64,000 nucleotides of DNA from Anaerosacchariphilus hominis (GTDB lineage: Bacteria > Bacillota > Clostridia > Lachnospirales > Lachnospiraceae). Shown here one piece after another: positions 16,117 through 25,038 of the stretch. Within the stretch, counting starts at the first letter, position 1; each line of letters opens with the position of its first letter. Position numbers and translations under genes: made by a program. The notes beneath the pieces were generated by a model, which saw nothing but the letters and a program-made list of their open reading frames with translations, was not told where the DNA came from and made no database searches. Location of the stretch: assembly GCF_014290175.1 (NCBI RefSeq), contig NZ_JACOOR010000005.1:186001-250000 (forward strand), in the 5' to 3' direction.

Positions 16117-18048
16117 TTATAACTGTCCCATCACGGTCGGGAACAGGGAACTGTCCGTATGGGGCAGGAAGCAGCAAGCCACAAACTCATCCATATAGCC
16201 CGGCTCGGTGGAAAGCTCCAGATAAGTCATATTCTGGGCCAGCTCATAGACCTTCTTCTCCGCCTTGGTGGACAGCAGCATGGCATAAGCGCCGCACAGG
16301 GAAGAGTTACCGATGTAGTGATAATACTCGATGGGAATATCCGGGAACATACCGATATTTACTGCGTTCTGCATATTAATACCGCTTCCGATACCTCCTG
16401 CCACATAGACCTCCTCAATCATGCTGATGTCGAAGTCCAGACTCTTCAGCATGGTACGGATGGCGGAGAAAATCGCGCCCTTGGCACGGATGAAGTTGTC
16501 AATATCTACCTCGGTAATCTCCACGTCCTTGCTGCCCGCAGCCTCCTCCTCGAAGGCTAATACATAGCTGCCCATACCGTAATGATCATGCTTAATCCGC
16601 TTACCCTCCCGGATAAACTTGCCCTTGGGGCTGATGATACCGCAGCGGAAAAGCTCCGCAATCACATCGATGATACCGGAACCGCAGAGGCCGATGGGCT
16701 TCTGTCCCGGATCTCCGATGATGTCAAAGGTGGGCTCCATGGTCTCTTTATCAATGGTACACGCCTCGATAGCACCGTCTGTCGCACGCATACCGCAACT
16801 GATATCGCCGCCCTCGAAAGCCGGTCCTGCGGAGCATGCGCAGCTCATCATGAAATCAGAATTACCGAATACCAGCTCTCCATTGGTTCCCAGATCAATG
16901 AACAGGGAGAAATGGGGCTGGTTCCAGATCATGCTGACCAGTGCGCCGGCGGTGATATCGCCGCCCACGTAGCTGCCGATATTCGGCGCGATAATCACAT
17001 GGGCATCCGGATGTACATTCAGGCGGATGTCAGACGCGTAAATGGAATTCGTTTTATAGAAAGCCGGAATATAGGGCTCCATACGCAGGGGGTCTGCATT
17101 GATACCCACCAGCAGATGATTCATGGTGGAGTTGCCGCCCACAGACAGACGGTAAATCTGACGGGAGCTGATACCTGCCGCCCGGCTCATCTGCTGAATC
17201 ATAGGATTCAGGGTCTCGTCGATGATGGCGTCCTGCAGCTTCTTATGTCCGCCCGGCTTCTGGGACTCGATAATACGGTTGATCACGTCGGCGCCGTAAC
17301 GGATCTGTCCGTTACCGGAAGACGCTTTTGCCAGGATCTTACCGGTGAGCATATCTACCGCAACTGCGGACACCGTGGTAGTACCGATATCGATAGCCAG
17401 TCCTGCTGCCACCACATTGGCTGTCTTCTCAAATACATCGTATACGAACACGTGCTTCTGATTCTGGGCAATAACACACTGCACTTCAAAATCGCTGGCA
17501 CGCAGTACATTCGGAAGCTCCATCAGAACAGAGAACGGAAGCTCGATCTTTTTAATACCGGTTGCCGCCTGCAGCGCTCTTGTGAGACGCTCATTGTCCG
17601 GCATGGTATCATCCAGGGTCGGTACGTCCATCTTCAGATCGATGATACGAATGTTATTACCCAGGGTCAGATCGGCCTCTGCCAGATGCTCCATACAGTC
17701 GTCAAATATCTTAATCTCCTGGGGGGAACTCAAATCCGCCACCTTCATACGGCTGCGGTACGCGGAAGCGATATCCGGCACCATCACCTGCACATCGCCT
17801 GCCACGGTACTGCAACAGGCCAGACGCCAGCCTTCCTCCCACTCTTCCTCATTGATATGGCGGGTCTTCTTGGAATCCAGCTCGCCGCCCAACAGCTTCA
17901 CACGGCACTTTCCGCAGGAACCGTTACCGGAACAGGGTGCGTCGATGACCACATTGGACTTCCGCGCCGTTTCCAGCAGGTTCTCTCCTGCCATAGTTGA
18001 AACCGTCACTTTTTCGCCGTTTTCAAACTGGAATACTACATTTGCCAT
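16117..18048 (-). CDS. acsV: AcsV, reductive activator of the corrinoid Fe-S protein
   Basis: This 643-residue protein has an N-terminal [2Fe-2S] ferredoxin domain (Cys39, Cys45, Cys48 and a Cys at 78 or 79). A linker follows, then a C-terminal ASKHA ATPase domain with AIDIGTTTVSAVAVD near residue 220 and FIDLGTNGE near 385. This is the RACo/AcsV architecture. It uses ATP to drive reduction of inactive Co(II) to Co(I) in AcsCD, which is encoded about 10 kb away in the same orientation. First gene of the acsV-DUF3786-cbiK operon with a promoter at 18100-18129. Confidence 0.93.
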   Translation of the reverse strand: MANVVFQFENGEKVTVSTMAGENLLETARKSNVVIDAPCSGNGSCGKCRVKLLGGELDSKKTRHINEEEWEEGWRLACCSTVAGDVQVMVPDIASAYRSRMKVADLSSPQEIKIFDDCMEHLAEADLTLGNNIRIIDLKMDVPTLDDTMPDNERLTRALQAATGIKKIELPFSVLMELPNVLRASDFEVQCVIAQNQKHVFVYDVFEKTANVVAAGLAIDIGTTTVSAVAVDMLTGKILAKASSGNGQIRYGADVINRIIESQKPGGHKKLQDAIIDETLNPMIQQMSRAAGISSRQIYRLSVGGNSTMNHLLVGINADPLRMEPYIPAFYKTNSIYASDIRLNVHPDAHVIIAPNIGSYVGGDITAGALVSMIWNQPHFSLFIDLGTNGELVFGNSDFMMSCACSAGPAFEGGDISCGMRATDGAIEACTIDKETMEPTFDIIGDPGQKPIGLCGSGIIDVIAELFRCGIISPKGKFIREGKRIKHDHYGMGSYVLAFEEEAAGSKDVEITEVDIDNFIRAKGAIFSAIRTMLKSLDFDISMIEEVYVAGGIGSGINMQNAVNIGMFPDIPIEYYHYIGNSSLCGAYAMLLSTKAEKKVYELAQNMTYLELSTEPGYMDEFVACCFLPHTDSSLFPTVMGQL

Positions 18049-18099
18049 TTATCTTCCTCCTGACTTTTCCCTCTCTTGAACAAAAATCCCTTTGGTAAG

Positions 18100-18129
18100 A
18101 GTATAACATACTCCTCCTGCTTAGTCCAA
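18100..18129 (-). promoter_or_regulatory. Promoter and possible operator of the acsV operon
   Basis: On the minus strand TTGGAC (18124-18129) and TATACT (18100-18105) are 18 bases apart. The -10 box lies inside a perfect palindrome GAGTATaacATACTC (18099-18113), a plausible repressor or activator site. Confidence 0.68.
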
Positions 18130-18324
18130 TGCAACTTGGCGGATTTTGTTTGTTCTTTCTTTTTGTCTGTTTTTCACTAATCCGATGGAATTTTGTTGAC
18201 TTGTCAGAAATTTTTAAGAATTCTTCAGAATTTATAACTTTATTCTAAATAATTGATCATATTTTTGTAATATATTTTTGTTAGAATATCTACAAATAAA
18301 AAGAACGCAAAATGAGGTGAGCCT

Positions 18325-18765
18325 ATGAAAAAATTATCCTGTTGTTTCCTTGCCGCATTCCTGGTCCTGACCCTTTTTCTGGAACCGTTCTCCGTAAAAG
18401 CAGAGGAACCGATTCCGGAAGCACCTGCCATTCAACTTCAATACACGGAGCTGGAAGAATCCGAACGCTGGATTTTGGACGAAGTTCTTTCTGATTATGT
18501 ATCTGAACATGTTATTGAAACGGAAGAAGCCGCTGTTCCCTGCACCATCGGTGAGCAGGTGGACCGGGATACCGCTTCCTACCTCTTTTATCAGGATGAG
18601 ACCCAGGAAGGTATCCTCTATACCGCAGCCGGATACGCCCTGAACCGGGATGGCGGCTATGTCTACTTTACTCTGACCTCCGATGCTCCCCTGGATCCCT
18701 CTACCGTGGATCTGGAGATTGCCCGAAACTTCGGAAGCATCGGCGATACAGATTCCCTGACCTAG
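18325..18765 (+). CDS. Small exported protein, unknown function
   Basis: This 146-residue protein has a clear signal peptide (MKKLSCCFLAAFLVLTLFL..., cleavage probably after VKA near residue 27). The mature part is acidic, without transmembrane segments or a sortase motif. Cys47-Cys pairs are lacking; one Cys lies near residue 72 in VPCTIGEQVDRD. The start has GAGGTGAG six bases upstream. I recognise no family. The upstream region is very AT-rich and probably holds its promoter, with no single clear choice. Confidence 0.65.
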   Translation: MKKLSCCFLAAFLVLTLFLEPFSVKAEEPIPEAPAIQLQYTELEESERWILDEVLSDYVSEHVIETEEAAVPCTIGEQVDRDTASYLFYQDETQEGILYTAAGYALNRDGGYVYFTLTSDAPLDPSTVDLEIARNFGSIGDTDSLT

Positions 18766-18810
18766 CTTTTACAAATGGGATGCTCCTTATAAACCGTTCC
18801 CTACGTAAAA

Positions 18811-18950
18811 AAGAATGTGCCGTTGGCACATTCTCGCGCCGAGGCGCGGTTGCCTTGGCAACCATCTACCGCTGCGCCGAGTGCGCATCTTTGCAAGCTC
18901 TGCTTGCTTTCATGGAATAGGGAATTCTATCGGAATTTCCTATTCCATGA
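18811..18950. repeat. Multi-hairpin intergenic repeat, full copy B
   Basis: This roughly 140-base element is made of consecutive palindromes: GAATGTGCC/GGCACATTC, GCGCC/GGCGC, GGTTGCC/GGCAACC, GCAAGC/GCTTGC and GGAATAGG...CCTATTCC. It is about 85-90% identical to 26714-26849, and its right half matches 602-662. Its right end abuts the A-tract of the terminator at 18952. Read on the minus strand, the far end (GGCACATTC followed by six T's) itself looks like an intrinsic terminator. Confidence 0.88.
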
Positions 18951-18951
18951 C

Positions 18952-18991
18952 AAAAAGCCCAGGCTTTCTTTCTGAACAGCCTGGGCTTTCC
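18952..18991 (-). terminator. Terminator after the HAD hydrolase gene
   Basis: Perfect AAAGCCCAGGCT / AGCCTGGGCTTT stem with an 11-base loop and a T-run on the minus strand, about 30 bases after the stop at 19019. Confidence 0.88.
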
Positions 18992-19018
18992 TTTGGATTT
19001 TCTTTTCTGCAATTCTGT

Positions 19019-19789
19019 TTAAATCAGTCCGAAATGGGTCAGGGCATGGGAGATACCTCCCTCTCCCACTCCGTCGGTCACATAGTCCGCGATTTCCTTC
19101 ACTTCCGGATCGGCATTTCCCATGGCCACGCCGATCCCTGCATACTCCAGCATTTCCATATCATTTTCCCCGTCTCCGAAAGCAATGATTTCTTCCCGAC
19201 AGATGTTGTAATGACTGATCATCTGCCGGATCCCCTTCGCCTTACTATTGCCTGCGGCAATGACATCCACGCCGTATGGATTCCAGCGGGTCGAACTGCA
19301 ATGGGGCATATCCTTCAGCAGCCGGTTCACATCCCCGTCATCCGCAAACACATTGATGAGATAAACCGGATCTCCCGTGACACTGCCCATCTCCGGCAAA
19401 TCCGAGGAAATATCTGCCTGGGTTTTCCGCACCCGGTCGTTGATAAAATTAATATAAATCCTGTCCTGCTCCACGAAAGATATGGGCAGTTCCTTTTTCT
19501 CAAACCAGCGAATCGCCGTCTTCCGGTCCTCCTCATCTATGGCGTGAGCATCCAGCACTCTGCCCGCTTTATCCAGGCAGATCTGGCCGTTCAGGAGTAC
19601 ATGGCCGTCAAAATCCAACTCTGTGATCCCAAGCTTGCGCAGTTCACTGATATGGCGGCCGGTGCCGGTAAATATCCGTATGCCCTTCTGCCGAAGTCTT
19701 TTTAAAGCTTCCTTTGTATCCTCCGGAATCTGTCCCACACTATGATCCATCAGAGTTCCGTCAACATCAAAAAATGCCGCTTTTATCAT
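19019..19789 (-). CDS. HAD hydrolase, Cof/YidA subfamily
   Basis: This 256-residue member of the HAD phosphatase superfamily shows all motifs: FFDVDGTLMD (motif I, about 7-16), the TGTGR motif II region near 42, Lys in GNSKAKGIRQM (about 194) and GDGENDMEML (motif IV, about 214). The large C2-type cap identifies the Cof subfamily, which dephosphorylates sugar phosphates, nucleotides or flavin-type molecules. The exact substrate cannot be read from sequence. A single gene between the lipoprotein gene and its terminator. Confidence 0.9.
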   Translation of the reverse strand: MIKAAFFDVDGTLMDHSVGQIPEDTKEALKRLRQKGIRIFTGTGRHISELRKLGITELDFDGHVLLNGQICLDKAGRVLDAHAIDEEDRKTAIRWFEKKELPISFVEQDRIYINFINDRVRKTQADISSDLPEMGSVTGDPVYLINVFADDGDVNRLLKDMPHCSSTRWNPYGVDVIAAGNSKAKGIRQMISHYNICREEIIAFGDGENDMEMLEYAGIGVAMGNADPEVKEIADYVTDGVGEGGISHALTHFGLI

Positions 19790-19821
19790 CCGTAATCTTT
19801 TCCTTTTTCCTTTCTGCGCTT

Positions 19822-20520
19822 CTACTCCGCGTCCAGAATCACCACCCGGAAGGCCTCGTCCTGCTCATCCAGCCAGAGGAGGCAGCGGGTGCCCGCATGG
19901 ATATCTTCCACGCTTAAGATATTCCGGGTCCGGAAGGGCTTCACATAGGCGTTGTCAGGAATCACGTAGGTTTCCCCGTCGGTGGCCTTTACAGTCCGGT
20001 AGCTGTTGTCCTCCATGGTAGGTTCTTCCGCAATCACCGCATAGAGGGGCGCATCGCCGTCCTCGGGAATATTCGCGATCACCACATAGGGCGTACACTG
20101 GGGCGGCAGGGACATGGTCATGGCCGGTCCGAGATAGGCAACAAAGCTGCCCTTTTCCACATCAGACAGATTCAGTGGAATTCCACTTCCAGCGTCTGCT
20201 AAAATAGTATTCTGCGGGTCGATGGTCAGAATCATCTCCCCCTGGGAGGAAATATCTGACTGGTTATCTACGGTAAGCTCGCTTTCGGAAATATCCTCTA
20301 TGGTTCCATAAATTCTCGCTGGAATATCCTCTTCGTTCTCTTCCTCTTCTTCCGATGACTGGCTGAATTCTCCATCTATCGTCTCTGTTTCATCCGGTTT
20401 CACTGCTTCCTGATCAGTGCTCTCACTGCCCCGGTTATCCGTATTCTTACTTCCACAGGCTGTCATAGCCGTCAGCGCCAGTGTTAATCCCAGTAATAAA
20501 GTCAGTTTTCTTAATTTCAT
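19822..20520 (-). CDS. Exported lipoprotein, unknown function
   Basis: This 232-residue protein has a lipoprotein signal peptide with lipobox ending TAMTAC at Cys21. A Ser/Glu-rich acidic linker (about 24-68, with EEEEENEED) follows, then a globular domain (about 70-232) rich in beta strands. The domain contains the LPPQCTPYVVIANIP motif seen in many clostridial lipoproteins of unknown role. Attached to the outer face of the membrane. The RBS AGGAGG precedes the start. I do not recognise an enzymatic motif. Confidence 0.8.
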   Translation of the reverse strand: MKLRKLTLLLGLTLALTAMTACGSKNTDNRGSESTDQEAVKPDETETIDGEFSQSSEEEEENEEDIPARIYGTIEDISESELTVDNQSDISSQGEMILTIDPQNTILADAGSGIPLNLSDVEKGSFVAYLGPAMTMSLPPQCTPYVVIANIPEDGDAPLYAVIAEEPTMEDNSYRTVKATDGETYVIPDNAYVKPFRTRNILSVEDIHAGTRCLLWLDEQDEAFRVVILDAE

Positions 20521-20595
20521 ATGGTTCCTCCTAAAAATAGTTTTCCCTCTGGCCTGCCTCTCCCGGACAGGTCAGTACCATTCTATCAGAAGATT

Positions 20596-20651
20596 ACAAA
20601 AAAAGAAAGCCTACCCCCGGATTTTTACTTTCCAATTTCCGGGAGCAGGCT
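20596..20651 (-). terminator. Terminator downstream of the aldo/keto reductase remnant
   Basis: AGCCTaccCCCGGA / TCCGGGagcAGGCT stem with a 21-base loop and a T-rich tail on the minus strand. Confidence 0.8.
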
Positions 20652-20696
20652 CTTCTCTCATGCATCTGTTTTCGATGGTTCTCTAATAATGTTGTT

Positions 20697-21064
20697 CTAC
20701 AGCAGTGCTTCCACTACCTTCTCAAGATTATCACGGATCTGGATATGCTGCGGACAGACTGCCTCGCACTCGCCGCACTTGATACACTGATCGGCGCGGT
20801 TTCTTCCATGGTCTTTTACCAGCCAGTTTTCCTGATGCAGGGCCAGGCCCTTATCTTTGTACAGAGTCAGGTAGTTCATGGCCGTGAAGGATCCGGAGAT
20901 TCCGATGTCCTGGGGACAGACTTTCGCGCAGTAATTACAAGTGGTACAGGGGAGCAGCGGAATTTTCGCCAGCTCTTCCGGAGTGAAGCGGTGTCAAAGT
21001 AGGTGAATCCGGCTTCCAGAAAGAGGTCTACCATCTGCTTTGTCTGCTCGATGTCGATCTTGCA
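20697..21064 (-). pseudogene. Remnant of a ferredoxin-domain aldo/keto reductase
   Basis: The left 300 bases encode the C-terminal two-cluster ferredoxin region (PCTTCNYCAKVCPQDIGI and ADQCIKCGECEAVCPQHIQI). The right part, in another frame, encodes KIDIEQTKQMVDLFLEAGFTYFDTA, which belongs near the N-terminus of the same family. The two pieces meet at about 20998, with some 250 intervening residues missing and a frame change. The true N-terminus is also missing. No complete enzyme can be made. It lies right after the acsB terminator, so a deletion at this border is likely. Confidence 0.85.
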
Positions 21065-21070
21065 TCCTAT

Positions 21071-21117
21071 TAAAAATAAGAAAAATGGGATATTGACTGC
21101 AAGCAGCCAAATCCCAC
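21071..21117 (-). terminator. Terminator of the solitary acsB gene
   Basis: GTGGGAT...ATCCCAT stem with an inner GCTGC/GCAGT pairing, then TTTTTCTTATTTTT on the minus strand, about 35 bases after the acsB stop. Confidence 0.8.
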
Positions 21118-21149
21118 TTTCCTTATTCTTAGCACTGCTTAATGCTTCG

Positions 21150-23285
21150 CTACATAATCGGGTCAAGTCCCAGTACCGGATGATTCTTCTCCTGAAGGAA
21201 TGCCATCAGGGATTCTTCATCGGTTGCTACAGTCTCGTCGGCGATCATGTCGGTGAAGTTGTCGATGCCGTATTTCTCTTTCGCAGACTTGTTCAGACGC
21301 TCTGCTACGTCGTCCTTCAGCTCCTTGGGCATCCATACGATACGCTCGAAGCCGCCCTCAGCGCTCATGAACTTCTTGGATGCGATGAAGTGACGTCCGT
21401 GGCCCATAAAGCCCGGTGTCTGTACGCCGCCGCCTGTCATACTTGCCAGCTCGCCGAAGGTCATGCCAAGGGGCGTCATGCCTGCGTACTCACGGTTGGC
21501 AATGATAACGCCGTTGGAGAAGGGCTCGATACCGCAGATACACTCAAAGCATCCGCAGGAAGTCATCGGGTCTTCCATGATAGAGTACAGGGTTACCTTC
21601 TCAAGTGCTCCCTGGGTTGCCTCAGCTACCATACGATTTACATCCGGGTAGATACCCTTGACTTCATCCTCGCAGCCTTCCTTGGAAATCGGCTGGCAGG
21701 GTCCTGTGGGGTTCAGCTCCTTGGTTGCCTTAGCGTCCAGCCATGATACGGCTCCGCAAAGTCCCAGACGCTCCGGAGTAACCACGCAGCAGTGTGACGG
21801 TGCGAAGGACTGGCACAGAGTACAGGTGTAGAACTGATCTACACTCTCATCGGTCAGGGTCTCCAGACGCTCGTCACGCTTCTCATAGGTGGGCATTGCT
21901 ACAGTATCCAGAAGCTCCTGAACCTTATCAGTATCGGTTACGATGGTAACCTGACATTTATCTACAACGATATCGAACTCGTCCATGATCATGTTGTAGA
22001 GAACCTCTGCGAAATGGGTCAGACGAAGTCCTGCCTCGTATGCGGCCTTGCTTACACGGACACGAATCTGATTTCTCTGGCCGGTGTGCATCACACCTTC
22101 CATATAGTTGTACCATGCATGGATCTTACGCTCGATAACCGGCTCGAAGTCAGGCTGCATCTTTGCTCCTGCCACCTGTACATAGGTCGCCAACGCGAAG
22201 GTCTGTCCCTGCTCCAGCTCATCCAGATCCTTACCGATGATAGTGATCTTGTGATCCTCGATGTCGTCTGCGTTACAGGTCTGTACCAGCTCGCAGGTGG
22301 GCGCCTTATGGGAGCTGAACTCTACCTGCATATCGCCTCTACGGATAATCTCGCCTTCGAATGCGGAAGCGAATGCTACCGGAATCGGAAGCTCGGTTAC
22401 TTTAATCTTGATGTTACGCAGCTCCAGGGACTTCTTTACAGTCATGCTGTGATCCAGAACAGACTCCAAAGCACCCGGAACCTGGTTCTCGCCCAGATCC
22501 ACGTCTACGACTACCGGGAAGCCCAGTGCGATAGCGCCTGCGCCTGCGGATACAACCACCTCGTTCAGAGCGCCGAAGGTATTTACAAATGCCGGTACTC
22601 TTTCCTTGGTGTATTTCAGCAGTCCCGGCAGATCGCCCGGTGTAACATTACCGAAGATCAGAGCTGCACGGATCGCTACGGTTACTACATGAATCACTGC
22701 AGTTACATCATGTCCCAGCGGAACTACACGGAAGTCCAGACCGATCTTCACGCCGCCCTCGGCACACTGCTCGATGACATCGCCGATCAGGAAGGTCATA
22801 ATACCCTTGCTCTGGTAATCTTTTACAACTGTCACTACATCTTCTGCATTGTCAGCCTTGCCGAGTACAACCGCTACGCCGGGAATATCTCCGGTTACAA
22901 GCGGAACGCCCAGAGAACGGATAACCGGGTCCGGTACGAAACCGATGCCACTGTCCTCTGCATACGGATCTGCATTGTCCACATACTTCAGAGCCTCAAT
23001 GATTTCTGCTCCCACTGCGGTAGCCAGACCTGCGTTCAGTGCCTCGCCCAAGTCTTCCTTATTGCTAATCAGGCTTTTCAGTACGCCTACACAGGCCGGC
23101 AGATCGCCAAGCTTACTTACCTTTACGCCTGTAGCTGCGTAGATGGTCGGCAGGAAGTACGCCGTATCCGGCATCGCCACCTTCTTGTCTTCACCATACT
23201 TTGCAATTGCGTCATTGACTGCGCCTTCTGTCAGTCCTGCAACTGCGTTTGAGCCTCCATAGATTAAATCTGTTAATACGCTCAT
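21150..23285 (-). CDS. acsB: Acetyl-CoA synthase, second (solitary) copy
   Basis: This 711-residue protein is full length for bacterial ACS. The A-cluster ligands are all present: Cys-x2-Cys-x8-Cys-x9-Cys for the cubane (in YTCTLCQSFAP...HCCVV...GLCG, about residues 487-510) and the Cys-Gly-Cys nickel site in MTSCGCFECI. It joins a methyl group, CO and CoA to acetyl-CoA in the cytoplasm. It is clearly paralogous to the operon copy at 30139-32268 but differs throughout, so it is not a recent duplicate. It stands alone with its own promoter (23348-23376) and terminator. It may be an isoform for other growth conditions. Confidence 0.93.
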   Translation of the reverse strand: MSVLTDLIYGGSNAVAGLTEGAVNDAIAKYGEDKKVAMPDTAYFLPTIYAATGVKVSKLGDLPACVGVLKSLISNKEDLGEALNAGLATAVGAEIIEALKYVDNADPYAEDSGIGFVPDPVIRSLGVPLVTGDIPGVAVVLGKADNAEDVVTVVKDYQSKGIMTFLIGDVIEQCAEGGVKIGLDFRVVPLGHDVTAVIHVVTVAIRAALIFGNVTPGDLPGLLKYTKERVPAFVNTFGALNEVVVSAGAGAIALGFPVVVDVDLGENQVPGALESVLDHSMTVKKSLELRNIKIKVTELPIPVAFASAFEGEIIRRGDMQVEFSSHKAPTCELVQTCNADDIEDHKITIIGKDLDELEQGQTFALATYVQVAGAKMQPDFEPVIERKIHAWYNYMEGVMHTGQRNQIRVRVSKAAYEAGLRLTHFAEVLYNMIMDEFDIVVDKCQVTIVTDTDKVQELLDTVAMPTYEKRDERLETLTDESVDQFYTCTLCQSFAPSHCCVVTPERLGLCGAVSWLDAKATKELNPTGPCQPISKEGCEDEVKGIYPDVNRMVAEATQGALEKVTLYSIMEDPMTSCGCFECICGIEPFSNGVIIANREYAGMTPLGMTFGELASMTGGGVQTPGFMGHGRHFIASKKFMSAEGGFERIVWMPKELKDDVAERLNKSAKEKYGIDNFTDMIADETVATDEESLMAFLQEKNHPVLGLDPIM

Positions 23286-23347
23286 TTCTTATGTCCCTCC
23301 TTGGGTTATGTAGCTGTTTTCTTTTGAAAACGGCCCTTAATGATTAA

Positions 23348-23376
23348 ATTTTAGCACTCCTGTATAAGGAAGTCAA
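23348..23376 (-). promoter_or_regulatory. Promoter of the solitary acsB gene
   Basis: On the minus strand TTGACT (23371-23376) and TAAAAT (23348-23353) are separated by 17 bases, about 65 bases before the start codon. Confidence 0.82.
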
Positions 23377-23430
23377 TAACCCCGGGGGAGGGTTTTGGTG
23401 AAAATGTCCTCGAAATGATATACAGCAAAA

Positions 23431-23458
23431 CGGACCTTGCAAGAACATGCAAAGTCCG
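23431..23458 (-). terminator. Probable terminator of the amino acid ABC operon
   Basis: CGGACTTTGCA / TGCAAGGTCCG stem with a short loop and TTTTGCTG on the minus strand, about 40 bases after the ATPase stop. Confidence 0.7.
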
Positions 23459-23496
23459 CCGTCTATTTCTTCTCTCAATACAATCTTCTATCGTTG

Positions 23497-24231
23497 CTAT
23501 AATACCTTACTCAGGAAATCAATGGTTCTCGGCTCCTTCGGATGGGCCAGAACTTCTTCCGGTGTACCCTGCTCCACAATGTAACCGCCTTCCATGAATA
23601 CCACCCGGTCTGCCACCTCGCGGGCAAAGCCTATCTCATGGGTTACGACCACCATGGTCATTCCCTCTTTTGCAAGCTCCTTCATAACCGCCAGAACCTC
23701 GCCGACCATCTCCGGATCCAGCGCTGAAGTAGGCTCGTCAAAAAGCATGATATCCGGCTTCATGGCAAGGGCGCGGGCGATGGCCACACGCTGCTTCTGG
23801 CCGCCGGAGAGCTGGCTCGGAAATGCCTCCGCCTTATCTGCCAGGCCTACGCGGGTCAGAAGCTCCATGGCCTTTTTCCGGGCCTCATCCTTGGTCATAA
23901 CCTTCAGATGTACCGGAGCCAGCGTCATATTGTCCATCACATTCAGATGATTGAACAGATTAAAATGCTGGAACACCATACCGATGTTCTGACGCACCTT
24001 ATTGATATCCGTATGCTTGTCGGTAACGTCGTGTCCATCCACCAGAATCTGGCCTGCGGTAGCTGTCTCCAACTGATTCAGGCAGCGCAGGAAGGTGGAT
24101 TTACCACTTCCGGAGGGTCCCAGGAGTACCACCACTTCTCCCTCGCTGATGTCCATACTGATGTCCTTTAAGACTTCCAACTTACCGAAATTTTTTTTCA
24201 GGTTTGTTACATGAATCTTATTATCTGCCAC
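23497..24231 (-). CDS. Polar amino acid ABC transporter ATPase (GlnQ-like)
   Basis: This 244-residue ABC ATPase has Walker [10 protein letters not shown] (about 39-47), signature [16 protein letters not shown] (about 139), Walker [15 protein letters not shown] (about 160-173) and the switch His in VVVTHE. The sequence type is the GlnQ/HisP family. It energises the permease encoded upstream, whose gene overlaps its start by 11 bases. Cytoplasmic face of the membrane. Confidence 0.94.
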   Translation of the reverse strand: MADNKIHVTNLKKNFGKLEVLKDISMDISEGEVVVLLGPSGSGKSTFLRCLNQLETATAGQILVDGHDVTDKHTDINKVRQNIGMVFQHFNLFNHLNVMDNMTLAPVHLKVMTKDEARKKAMELLTRVGLADKAEAFPSQLSGGQKQRVAIARALAMKPDIMLFDEPTSALDPEMVGEVLAVMKELAKEGMTMVVVTHEIGFAREVADRVVFMEGGYIVEQGTPEEVLAHPKEPRTIDFLSKVL

Positions 24232-24889
24232 GGTTTACCCTCCTCTCGATTCTCTTTGCCAGCTTACTCAGGGTAACGATGACAATCATGTACATAATAC
24301 CGACGATGGCCCATGCCTGCAGAGGCTTCAGGGTATTGCCGGAAATGGTTTTACCGATCAAGGTCAGCTCCGGGAAGGCAATTACAGAAAGAATCGAAGT
24401 ATCCTTCAGAGTAATGATGAACTGGTTGATAATGGATGGAATCATGGTCCGCACTGCCTGAGGAACTACCACCAGTGCCATGGAAGAACCATAGGAAAGA
24501 CCCAGACTACGGGAAGCCTCCATCTGTCCTCTGTCCACGCTCTCGATACCTGCACGGATAATCTCTGCCATATAAGCGCCACAGTTCAGTGAAAGGGCAA
24601 TGGTACCTGCCTGAAGGGCACTGAGCCGAAAACCGGTCATTCCCATCCCCTGCATTCCCGCCGGAATACCGAAAAATACAAAATATGCCAATACGATAAG
24701 CGGCACGCCACGGATCGCGTCCACATACACGGTACCGATGAGATTCAGTACCCGGTTGTGACCCACATTCATCAGACCGAATATCATACCTATCACTGTC
24801 GCTATTACCAGGGTGAGAAGGGTCATCAAAAGTGTCTGTCCCATTCCCCTCAGCAACATTCCACCATAAACCTGAAGAATTGATGCCAT
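24221..24889 (-). CDS. Polar amino acid ABC transporter permease
   Basis: This 222-residue protein has about five membrane segments and the HisMQ-type permease signature. The EAA loop ([21 protein letters not shown], about residues 108-128) contacts the ATPase. It pairs with the GlnQ-like ATPase, and only one permease gene is present, so a homodimer is likely. The lipoprotein receptor gene lies upstream, separated by a hairpin. Confidence 0.92.
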   Translation of the reverse strand: MASILQVYGGMLLRGMGQTLLMTLLTLVIATVIGMIFGLMNVGHNRVLNLIGTVYVDAIRGVPLIVLAYFVFFGIPAGMQGMGMTGFRLSALQAGTIALSLNCGAYMAEIIRAGIESVDRGQMEASRSLGLSYGSSMALVVVPQAVRTMIPSIINQFIITLKDTSILSVIAFPELTLIGKTISGNTLKPLQAWAIVGIMYMIVIVTLSKLAKRIERRVNRGR

Positions 24890-24996
24890 AAATCTGCTCT
24901 CCTTATTCTTTTATCCTCCCGCCGTCTGCGGGGCACTGCAGAATACTTCCTGCATTGTGGAAGACTCCGGTACCGGGGGCTTCCACAGTACAGGAA

Positions 24997-25017
24997 GCAG
25001 CCGCTTTAAGCGGCTGC
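24997..25017 (-). promoter_or_regulatory. Intercistronic hairpin between receptor and permease genes
   Basis: A perfect GCAGCCGCTT/AAGCGGCTGC palindrome, extended outward by ACAG/CTGT, lies just after the receptor stop. With no T-run it is probably an mRNA-stabilising or partial-stop element that keeps receptor expression above permease expression. Confidence 0.55.
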
Positions 25018-25038
25018 CCTGCTGTATGTTCGCATCTC

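Noticed and set aside
16582..18000. A 472-codon plus-strand frame opposite acsV
   Set aside because: Antisense shadow of acsV, which has clear domains and an operon context.
18815..19705. Plus-strand frame beginning MCRWHILAPRRGC inside repeat copy B, with a similar start in copy C at 26716
   Set aside because: The shared start comes from the repeat itself and the remainder is antisense to the HAD hydrolase. The repeat is better explained as a structured non-coding element.
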